Of a DNA stretch of 64,000 bases, positions 1 through 7,170 are shown one piece after another (within the stretch, counting starts at the first letter, position 1; every line of letters begins with the position of its first letter). The notes below the pieces were generated by a model. That model saw only the letters and a list, made by a program, of their open reading frames with translations, did no database searches and had not been told where the DNA came from. The DNA lies in contig NZ_CP088285.1 of NCBI RefSeq assembly GCF_011516645.4, positions 6,900,501-6,964,500 of the forward strand, written 5' to 3'. The position numbers and the translations under genes were made by a program. Source of the stretch: Bradyrhizobium septentrionale (GTDB lineage: Bacteria; Pseudomonadota; Alphaproteobacteria; Rhizobiales; Xanthobacteraceae).

Positions 1-950
1 ACGTCGATCTGCTGCGCTTCGACGGTTACGCTGCGCGCAGCGAGCCGCGCACCGGCTATACCGGCGCCAAGATCGCGCAAGTCGACCGGATTAGGTTCAA
101 CGTCGTTCCCGACGGTTCGGCGGCCAAGGCGGGCCTGTTGTCCGGCTCGCTCGATGCAATCGGCAATCTTGCGATCCCAGATGTCGAGGACCTCAAGGGG
201 CGGCCGGACGTGCAGCTCAGCATCACGCCGGCGCTCGGTCTCACCGGCGTCCTGTTCCAGACCCGCGATCCGCTTCTCAAGGACGTGCGGATCCGGCGGG
301 CGATCGCGCTCAGTCTCGACACACCGCAGATCATCGAGGCGGTGATGGAGGGCATCGCGCGCGCCAACAATTCGGCGCTGCCGATCGGCAGCCCGTTCTA
401 TGGCGAGGTGGAGACCCACGGCTACACCCAGGATATCGCCGAAGCCAAGAAGCTGCTCGCGCAGGCCGGCTATCGCGGCCAGCCGATCAAGATGATCGCC
501 AACAAGCGCTACAGTTATGTGTTCGATTCCGCCGTGCTGGTGCAGGCGATGGCGCAGGCCGTCGGCATCAATATCGAGATCGAGGTGCTGGACTGGGCCG
601 CCCAGCTCGACCGCTACAACCGCGGCGATTATCAGTCGATGGCCTTCGTCTACTCGCCGCGGCTCGACCCGTCGCTCAGCTTCGAGATGCTGATGGGGCC
701 GAAGGCGACCCAGCCGCGCAAGGTCTGGGACAATCCGGAGGCACAGCGGATGCTACAGGAGTCGATGATGATCGACGACAAGGCGAAACGCCAGCTTCTG
801 TTCGACGAGCTGCACCGCCGCTTCATCGACGATGTGCCGATGATCGTTCTGTTCAACGGCGCCGAGATCGCTGCCCTGCGCAACAACGTCAAGGGATTTT
901 CCGGCTGGCTGTTCGGGCAACCGCGCTTCTGGGGCGTGAGCGTGCAGTAG
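1..950 (+). CDS. Peptide ABC transporter substrate-binding protein, family 5 (5' partial)
   Basis: The frame is open from base 3 to the TAG at 948-950 and has no start in the window, so this is the C-terminal part (about 315 residues) of a protein whose family usually runs near 500-530. The visible part matches the SBP_bac_5 (OppA/DppA) fold: a segment around RRAIALSLD, the family landmark for the second half of the protein, then a C-terminal VPMIVLFNGAE stretch. It would bind a peptide or similar solute in the periplasm and deliver it to the two permeases encoded directly downstream. The next start lies 16 bases after the stop, so it is probably the first gene of the transporter operon. The ligand cannot be read from sequence. 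Confidence 0.9.
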   Translation, partial: VDLLRFDGYAARSEPRTGYTGAKIAQVDRIRFNVVPDGSAAKAGLLSGSLDAIGNLAIPDVEDLKGRPDVQLSITPALGLTGVLFQTRDPLLKDVRIRRAIALSLDTPQIIEAVMEGIARANNSALPIGSPFYGEVETHGYTQDIAEAKKLLAQAGYRGQPIKMIANKRYSYVFDSAVLVQAMAQAVGINIEIEVLDWAAQLDRYNRGDYQSMAFVYSPRLDPSLSFEMLMGPKATQPRKVWDNPEAQRMLQESMMIDDKAKRQLLFDELHRRFIDDVPMIVLFNGAEIAALRNNVKGFSGWLFGQPRFWGVSVQ

Positions 951-966
951 GGGAGGGATCGCGGCG

Positions 967-1911
967 ATGCTGGGCTACCTCGCACGACGGCTGGCGATGA
1001 CGATCCCGACGCTTCTCCTGGTGGCGGTCGCGGTGTTCACGCTGGTGCGCCTGATCCCCGGCGATCCGGTTCAGGTGATGCTCGGCGACAACGCCGATCC
1101 GGCGCAGGCCGCGCAATTGCGCACGCAGCTCGGGCTCGATCAGCCGGTGCCGCTGCAATTCCTGTACTGGCTCGGCAAGCTTGCGACCGGCGACCTCGGC
1201 CATTCCATCACCAACAATCTTCCGGTGCTGCCGCTGATCCTGGAGCGCTTCCAGGTCTCGGCCGTGATCGTGCTGGTGGCGGTCGGCCTTGCCGCCTGTA
1301 TCGCGGTGGTGGCGGGCGTGATCGCAGCCTGGAAGCAGAATAGCGCGCTCGATCTTGCGATCGTCGGCGGTGCCACGCTGCTGCTGTCGATCCCGAGCTT
1401 CTGGCTCGGCCTGCTGCTGCTGTTGTTGTTCGGCTTGAAGCTGAAATGGCTGCCGGTGATCGGCTACGTGCCGTTCTCGGAGAATGTCTGGCAGGCGACG
1501 ATGTTCATGGTGCTGCCGATCGTGACGCTGACCGCCGTCGAGATCGGCGTGCTGACGCGGATGGCGCGGGCGGCCTCGATCGAGGTGCTGCGGCTCGAAT
1601 ATGTCACGCATGCGCGCGCCAAGGGCGTTCCGGAATGGCTGGTGCTCGGCCGCCATGTGCTGCCGAACGCCTTCGCGCCGACCTGGACGCTGATCGGGCT
1701 GGTGCTCGGCCATCTGCTCGGCGGCATTGCCGTGATCGAAACCGTGTTCACGCTGCCGGGGCTTGGTCGGCTGCTGGTCGATTCGATCTTCGCGCGCGAC
1801 TATCCGGTGGTGCAGGGCTGCCTGCTGTTCACGGCGGTGATCTATGTCGTCGTCAATTTGATCGTCGATCTCTGTTATCCGTTGTTCGACCCGAGGGTGG
1901 CCGTGGCATGA
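967..1911 (+). CDS. Peptide ABC transporter permease (DppB/OppB type)
   Basis: This 314-residue inner-membrane permease begins with a transmembrane helix containing a LIPGDP motif, typical of the first permease of family-5 importers. About six hydrophobic segments follow. The cytoplasmic EAA loop (EYVTHARAKG, about residues 211-220, leading to HVLPNA) couples the channel to the ATPase. It lies between the binding-protein gene and the second permease, overlapping the latter in an ATGA (1908-1911), which implies translational coupling. It should form a heterodimeric pore with the product of 1908-2720. Substrate class is inferred from family and context only. Confidence 0.93.
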   Translation: MLGYLARRLAMTIPTLLLVAVAVFTLVRLIPGDPVQVMLGDNADPAQAAQLRTQLGLDQPVPLQFLYWLGKLATGDLGHSITNNLPVLPLILERFQVSAVIVLVAVGLAACIAVVAGVIAAWKQNSALDLAIVGGATLLLSIPSFWLGLLLLLLFGLKLKWLPVIGYVPFSENVWQATMFMVLPIVTLTAVEIGVLTRMARAASIEVLRLEYVTHARAKGVPEWLVLGRHVLPNAFAPTWTLIGLVLGHLLGGIAVIETVFTLPGLGRLLVDSIFARDYPVVQGCLLFTAVIYVVVNLIVDLCYPLFDPRVAVA

Positions 1912-2720
1912 AATGGCGCGTCAACACCATGATCGGCGGCGCGCTGATCGCGCTGCTGCTCGGCACCGCCGCGACCGCCGCATTCTGGACGCCGTTCGAT
2001 CCGCTGCGGATCAATTTGAAGGCGCGGCTGCAGGCGCCATCCGCGCTGCACTGGTTCGGCACCGATGAATTCGGCCGAGACGTGCTGAGCCGCCTGATGA
2101 CGGGAGCCGCCGCCAGCGTGGTGGTGGCGCTCGCCACCGTCCTGATCGCCGTCAGTATCGGCGTGCTGGTCGGCGGCGTCGCGGGCTATCTGCGCGGTTG
2201 GACTGATCGCGTCATCATGGCGGTCAACGACGCGCTGCTGGCGTTTCCCGGCATCCTGCTGGCGCTGGCGGTGATGATCGTGATCGGCGCCATCAAGACC
2301 GGTCTCGTGCTGGCGCTGGGGCTTGCCTACATCCCCTCGGTTGCGCGCGTGGTCCGCGGCACGGTGCTGTCGATCCGCGAGAAGGAGTATATCGAGGCTT
2401 CGCGCGTGATCGGCAACTCCGAACTCTATTCGATGCTCCGCCATGTGCTGCCCAATGCGATCGCGCCGGTGGCGGTGCTCGCCACCAGCATGTTCGGCTG
2501 GGTGCTGCTGGCCGAGAGCGCGTTGAGCTTCCTCGGCCTCGGCGTGCCGCCGCCGGCGCCGACCTGGGGCAACATGCTGGCGGCGAGCCGTCCCTACATG
2601 GAAACCGCGGCCTGGCTCAGCATTGCACCGGGACTGTGCATCGCGCTGACGCTGCTCGGCATCAACCTGCTCGGCGATTCCCTGCGCGATCGCCTCGATC
2701 CCCGGATGGCGCACGGATGA
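1908..2720 (+). CDS. Peptide ABC transporter permease (DppC/OppC type)
   Basis: The product is 270 residues, starting at the ATG that overlaps the stop of the previous permease. The open frame extends far upstream inside the previous gene, but the ATGA overlap and the hydrophobic N-terminus (MKWRVNTMIGG) fix the start. It has the DppC landmark HWFGTDEFGRDVLSR near residues 44-58 and an EAA loop (EYIEASRVIG then HVLPNA). It forms the second half of the inner-membrane pore. Its own stop overlaps the start of the ATPase gene (ATGA, 2717-2720), so the operon is tightly coupled. Confidence 0.93.
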   Translation: MKWRVNTMIGGALIALLLGTAATAAFWTPFDPLRINLKARLQAPSALHWFGTDEFGRDVLSRLMTGAAASVVVALATVLIAVSIGVLVGGVAGYLRGWTDRVIMAVNDALLAFPGILLALAVMIVIGAIKTGLVLALGLAYIPSVARVVRGTVLSIREKEYIEASRVIGNSELYSMLRHVLPNAIAPVAVLATSMFGWVLLAESALSFLGLGVPPPAPTWGNMLAASRPYMETAAWLSIAPGLCIALTLLGINLLGDSLRDRLDPRMAHG

Positions 2721-4330
2721 CCGCACCGCTCTTGGCCGTCGATCATCTGCGCATCGAAGCCGCCAGGACCGGCGCTGTCGTCGTTGACGATGTGTCGTTT
2801 GCGATCGAGCGCGGCGAATTCCTCGCCGTGGTCGGCGAGTCCGGCAGCGGCAAGACCGCGGCGGCGCGTGCCATTCTCGGCCTGCTGCCGCCGGGCCTGC
2901 GGCGGGTCGGCGGCGAGATCCGGCTCGATGGCGAGGATCTCGCTGATATCGCGCCACAGCGCATGCGCGCTCTGCGCGGCCGCTCGGTCGGCATGGTGTT
3001 CCAGGAGCCGATGGTGTCGCTCAATCCGGCGATCAGCGTCGGCGCGCAGATGGCCGAGGGCCTTGCCCTGCACGAGAAGCTCACGCGGGGCGAGATCAGG
3101 CAGCGCTGCCTCGACATGCTGGCGCGGGTGCAGATCCGCGATCCCGAGCGGACCTTCGATGCCTATCCGCATGAATTCTCCGGCGGGATGCGCCAGCGCA
3201 TCATGCTGGCCTCGGTGATGCTGTTGAAGCCGAAGCTGCTGTTGGCCGACGAGCCGACCACCGCGCTCGACACGCTGAGCCAGCGCGAGGTGCTCGACCT
3301 GATGGTCGAGCTGGCGCGCGATCACGGCACCTCGGTGATACTGATCACCCACAATCTCGGCCTGGTGTCGCGTTATGCGCAGCGCGCGGTCGTGCTGCGG
3401 CAGGGTCTTCTGGTGGAGAGCGGCAGCGTCCAGCAGATCCTCTCTGCGCCGCGCGAGGCCTATACACGTCAACTCGTCGATGCGCTGCCGCGGCGGCGGG
3501 CAGCAGCCGGGCGCCGCGCGGCCAGCGAGCCGTTGATCAGCGTGCGCGGCTTGAAGGTCTCGTTCGGCGGGCGGCAGCGGCTGTTCCGCAGGGATGCCAA
3601 TGTTGCGGCGGTCAATGGTGTCGATCTCGAGATCGGCGCCGGCGAAACCGTCGCCGTGGTCGGCGGCAGCGGCTCGGGCAAGACCACGCTTGGCCGCGCC
3701 ATGCTGCGGCTGATCCCGGCCGCCGGCGGCGAGATCCGCTTTCAGGGCAGGGACGTGATCGCGACGCGCGATCGCGCGTTTCGCCTGGCCTCGCAGCTCG
3801 TGTTCCAGGATCCCTATTCGTCGCTCGACCCGCGCATGCGGGTCGGCGAGATTGTCGCCGAGCCGCTGCGGCATGTCACGGAGCTTTCGTCCGCCGAGCG
3901 CGATCGGCGCGTCGCTGATATGCTCGACGAGGTCGGGCTTGCCGGCTTCGCGCAGCGCTGGCCGCATGAACTCTCCGGCGGTCAGCGCCAGCGCATCGCG
4001 ATCGCACGCGCGATCGTGCGACATCCGTCCTTCGTGGTCGCCGACGAACCGGTCTCCGCGCTCGACATGACGATTCAGGCCCAGGTGCTGAAGCTGTTCG
4101 AACGGCTGCAGGCGCAATACGGCTTTGCGTGTCTGTTCATCAGCCATGACCTCGCCGCGGTCGAACAGGTCGCCGACCGTGTGGTGGTGATGCAGGGCGG
4201 CCGTATCGTCGAGCAGGGTTCGCGCGACGACGTGTTCGACCGTCCGCAGCATGCCTACACAAAGGCGCTGCTCGCCGCGACGCCGGTGCTGGATTTTTCC
4301 GGGCAAGCCGCCGCGCGCGCGTCGGGCTGA
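2717..4330 (+). CDS. Fused dual ATP-binding protein of the peptide ABC importer (DppD-DppF / GsiA-like)
   Basis: This 537-residue protein carries two complete ATPase domains in tandem, the arrangement seen in GsiA, rather than two separate DppD and DppF subunits. Domain 1 has Walker A GESGSGKT (residues 40-47), signature FSGGMRQRI and Walker B LLADEPTTALD. Domain 2 has Walker A GGSGSGKTT near residue 315, signature LSGGQRQRIAIARA and VVADEPVSALD, with a loop rich in Arg/Ala between them. Both sites look catalytically intact. It would power import through the two upstream permeases. The start is fixed by the ATGA overlap; the frame is open further upstream within the permease gene. Confidence 0.93.
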   Translation: MTAPLLAVDHLRIEAARTGAVVVDDVSFAIERGEFLAVVGESGSGKTAAARAILGLLPPGLRRVGGEIRLDGEDLADIAPQRMRALRGRSVGMVFQEPMVSLNPAISVGAQMAEGLALHEKLTRGEIRQRCLDMLARVQIRDPERTFDAYPHEFSGGMRQRIMLASVMLLKPKLLLADEPTTALDTLSQREVLDLMVELARDHGTSVILITHNLGLVSRYAQRAVVLRQGLLVESGSVQQILSAPREAYTRQLVDALPRRRAAAGRRAASEPLISVRGLKVSFGGRQRLFRRDANVAAVNGVDLEIGAGETVAVVGGSGSGKTTLGRAMLRLIPAAGGEIRFQGRDVIATRDRAFRLASQLVFQDPYSSLDPRMRVGEIVAEPLRHVTELSSAERDRRVADMLDEVGLAGFAQRWPHELSGGQRQRIAIARAIVRHPSFVVADEPVSALDMTIQAQVLKLFERLQAQYGFACLFISHDLAAVEQVADRVVVMQGGRIVEQGSRDDVFDRPQHAYTKALLAATPVLDFSGQAAARASG

Positions 4331-4463
4331 TGGAACTCCAAGGCTGACGCTGACGCTGCGCGCGACGACCCCATAGTCCGCGGGCGCGCGGCCTGCTACA
4401 CTTGCTCGCTCCGATAGAAGGAACACACGCCGCACCCAGACGGCGGCAATCGGGGGAACTCCA

Positions 4464-6200
4464 ATGCGAAATCCACGAACGGGCGCGCGATGCGTGATCG
4501 CGGCCATTGTCGCGATCGGCCTCACAGCTTCAGTCCCTGGCCGCGCCGCGTCGGTTGCGCCGGTCGCCGCCGAGAACGGCATGGTGGTATCGGCGCAGCA
4601 TCTCGCGACACAGGTCGGCATCGAGATGCTGAAGCGGGGCGGCAACGCGGTCGACGCCGCGGTTGCGGTCGGTTATGCGCTTGCGGTGGTCTATCCCGCC
4701 GCCGGCAATCTCGGCGGCGGCGGCTTCATGACCATCCAGTTCGCCGACGGCCGCAAGACCTTCCTGGATTTCCGCGAGACCGCGCCGAAGGGCGCCACCG
4801 CCAACATGTATCTCGACAAGGACGGCAAGGTCGTCAACGGCCTGTCGACCAAGGGGCATCTCGCCGTCGGCGTGCCAGGCTCGGTGTCAGGCATGGAGTA
4901 TGCGCGCGAGAAATACGGCACCATGAAGCGCGCGGACGTGATCGCGCCGGCGCTGCAACTCGCCGAGGACGGTTTTGTGCTCGACCGCGGCGACATCGAT
5001 ATGTTGAACTCCGCGGTCGACGATCTTCGCGAGGATCCGGCTTCGGCCGCGATCTTCCTCAACAACGGAAAGCCGTTCCAGGCCGGTGAGCGGCTGGCGC
5101 AGCACGAACTCGCCGAGACGCTGCGCGAGATCAGCAAGCGCGGCACCGACGGCTTCTACAAGGGCTGGGTGGGCGCGGCGATCGTGGCCTCGAGCCAGGC
5201 CGGCAAGGGCTTGCTCACGCAGGAGGATCTCGACAATTACAGGGTTCGTGAGCTCGCGCCGGTCGAATGCGACTATCGCGGCTACCACGTGGTCTCCGCG
5301 CCGCCGCCAAGCTCGGGTGGCGTGGTCATCTGCGAGATCCTGAACATTCTGGAAGGCTATCCGCTCAAGGACCTGGGCTACCATTCCGCGCAGGCCGTGC
5401 ACTACCAGATCGAGGCGATGCGCCACGCCTATGTCGATCGCAACAGCTATCTCGGCGACCCCGACTTCGTGAAGAATCCGCTCGCGCGTCTGCTCGACAA
5501 GGAGTATGCGGCGAAGATCCGCGCTGTGATCGATCCGGCCAGGGCAGGCGTGTCCAAGGACATCAAGCCCGGCGTTCCCCCGCATGAGGGCAGCAACACC
5601 ACGCATTATTCGATCGCCGACAAGGACGGCAACGCGGTGTCGGTCACCTATACGCTGAACGATTGGTTCGGCGCCAAGGTGACGGCGGCCAAGACCGGCG
5701 TGCTGCTGAACGACGAGATGGACGACTTCACCGCCAAGATCGGCGTGCCGAACCTCTATGGCCTGGTGCAGGGGGAGGCCAATGCGGTCGCTCCCGGCAA
5801 GCGTCCGCTGTCCTCGATGAGCCCGACCATCGTCACCAAGGACGGCAAGCCGGTCATGGTGGTGGGCACGCCGGGTGGTAGCCGCATCATCACGGCCGTG
5901 CTGCTGACGATGATCAACGCCATCGACTATGACATGAACGCGCAAGAGGCCGTGGACATGCCGCGCTTCCACCAGCAATGGCTTCCCGAAGCCACCAATG
6001 TCGAGGATTTTGCGCTGTCGCCGGACACGCGGAAAATCCTGGAAGGCATGGGCCACAAATTCGGCCCGCCGCAGCCGGCCAACCATCTCGCGGTCATCAT
6101 CGTCGGCGCGCCGTCGCTCGGCGGCAAGCCGGTCGGCAACAACCGCTTCTATGGCGCGAACGATCCGCGCCGCAATTCGGGGCTCGCCGCCGGCTATTAA
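4464..6200 (+). CDS. ggt: Gamma-glutamyltransferase
   Basis: This 578-residue periplasmic enzyme cleaves the gamma-glutamyl bond of glutathione and related compounds, transferring the glutamyl group to water or an amino acceptor. It has an N-terminal signal peptide (about residues 1-30, ending GRAAS). The autoprocessing site is NTTHYS, with Thr379 the expected new N-terminus of the small subunit. Family landmarks GGGGFM, DDF and PLSSMSPT are present. Length is normal for Ggt. A GGGGGAA Shine-Dalgarno precedes the ATG. It lies 133 bases after the peptide importer, in the same direction, which fits uptake and breakdown of gamma-glutamyl peptides, although co-transcription is not proven. Confidence 0.95.
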   Translation: MRNPRTGARCVIAAIVAIGLTASVPGRAASVAPVAAENGMVVSAQHLATQVGIEMLKRGGNAVDAAVAVGYALAVVYPAAGNLGGGGFMTIQFADGRKTFLDFRETAPKGATANMYLDKDGKVVNGLSTKGHLAVGVPGSVSGMEYAREKYGTMKRADVIAPALQLAEDGFVLDRGDIDMLNSAVDDLREDPASAAIFLNNGKPFQAGERLAQHELAETLREISKRGTDGFYKGWVGAAIVASSQAGKGLLTQEDLDNYRVRELAPVECDYRGYHVVSAPPPSSGGVVICEILNILEGYPLKDLGYHSAQAVHYQIEAMRHAYVDRNSYLGDPDFVKNPLARLLDKEYAAKIRAVIDPARAGVSKDIKPGVPPHEGSNTTHYSIADKDGNAVSVTYTLNDWFGAKVTAAKTGVLLNDEMDDFTAKIGVPNLYGLVQGEANAVAPGKRPLSSMSPTIVTKDGKPVMVVGTPGGSRIITAVLLTMINAIDYDMNAQEAVDMPRFHQQWLPEATNVEDFALSPDTRKILEGMGHKFGPPQPANHLAVIIVGAPSLGGKPVGNNRFYGANDPRRNSGLAAGY

Positions 6201-6266
6201 TTGTCGCTGTGCGATTGCGTGGTGGCGGCCGGGCAGGGCCCCGGCGCTTGCGAGATGTATCTCGCG

Positions 6267-6701
6267 TCAGGCGACCGCCGTCGACCTGCCGTCGCCGTCA
6301 TGTCCGGCCGTGAGCAGCAAGCGCCGGCGGATCGCGTCCTCGACCAGGGCCAGCGATTGCCGGGCTCCACGTGCCTCGGCCTCGGCGGCCTGGGCGCGAA
6401 ATTTCGCGGCATCGAGCTGCTCCTGTTGGGACTCGATGCGCCGTCGGGCCTCCTCGAGCGCCCGGGACGCGTCCCTCAGCTTGCGCTCGGTGGCGGCGAT
6501 GATTTCGAGCTGTGCTTGTTCGGCAGCCTCGGCGCGTGCCTCGCCGGCGCGGGCCCGGTCCTCGATGCTGCGGAACAGATCCGCCGCCTGATAGACGAGG
6601 TCCAAGGCTTCGGTGCCCACAGCCGATGCGGGTGGTCTTGGAAATCCAAGGACGTTCGGGTCGGCCGCAAAAGGCCGTCTAAATCCGCGCAGTGCCATCA
6701 A
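6267..6701 (-). CDS. Small coiled-coil protein of unknown function
   Basis: The 144-residue product has an N-terminal segment rich in Arg/Pro (residues 1-28), followed by a long Ala/Glu/Arg-rich amphipathic helix from about residue 35 to 130 (for example RARAGEARAEAAEQAQLE) that should form a coiled coil. There is no signal peptide or membrane helix. The gene is alone on the minus strand between ggt and mrcA. Its upstream region contains a perfect CtrA-type site (6752-6766) oriented toward it, which suggests cell-cycle control. I do not recognise a named family. The coiled coil and the neighbouring peptidoglycan synthase suggest, weakly, a structural or division-related role. Confidence 0.7.
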   Translation of the reverse strand: MMALRGFRRPFAADPNVLGFPRPPASAVGTEALDLVYQAADLFRSIEDRARAGEARAEAAEQAQLEIIAATERKLRDASRALEEARRRIESQQEQLDAAKFRAQAAEAEARGARQSLALVEDAIRRRLLLTAGHDGDGRSTAVA

Positions 6702-7170
6702 GATTCAGCCCGTCGCGAGTCAGGTATGCCGACAACTTGCAGTAGTTATAGTTAACGGATTGTTAATGTGACGGACCCGCGGGGCTGTCCACCGGTTTCT
6801 GATGACGCAGCATCCGAAACGGCAGCCGGGTAGTGGAGGCGATGTGCTCGGCCCGCGCTTTTCTTTCGTAACCAGTCCGCCCCGCAAGTGCCTCGATTGA
6901 GGCCGGGGCAGGAGTCGGCGACGCGTGGGCGAATCGAGGTGCGGTGTGCCGGAGATCGATGCAGCCCCGCTGAGCATCGCCCGGTCGGGACGTCTGCTGA
7001 TTTGGCTTGAGCGCGCGAGCCGGGTTCTATGGCATAAGTTTGACGCCTTGCCCGCTTTAATTCTCCCGCGTTGAATTGCAGGTCCCTGGGGCGACCGATA
7101 TACCGGGCATCCTATGTGGCACGCAGCGCGCTCAGAACGAGCGACGTATTCGCCACGGAAAATCTGGTCG
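6702..7170. other. 469-base intergenic region between divergent genes
   Basis: I find no convincing gene here. It contains the CtrA-like box at 6752-6766 close to the minus-strand coiled-coil gene. The half nearer mrcA holds no clear promoter hexamers. Short open frames on the minus strand (to 7274) overlap the start of mrcA and have no supporting features. Confidence 0.6.
6752..6766 (-). promoter_or_regulatory. Candidate CtrA-binding site (TTAA-N7-TTAAC)
   Basis: On the minus strand the sequence reads TTAACAATCCGTTAAC, a perfect match to the alphaproteobacterial CtrA full-site consensus TTAA-N7-TTAAC. It lies 50 bases upstream of the start codon of the coiled-coil gene (6701), where an activator site would act on that gene. 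It is about 400 bases from mrcA, so it is less likely to serve that gene. Match seen in sequence; function inferred. Confidence 0.6.

Noticed and set aside
138..950. TTG at 138 as start of the first gene
   Set aside because: The frame is open to the window edge and the family is much longer, so the gene is 5'-truncated by the window.
2594..4645. 683-codon open frame on the minus strand
   Set aside because: Antisense to the double ATPase gene, whose Walker and signature motifs are intact.
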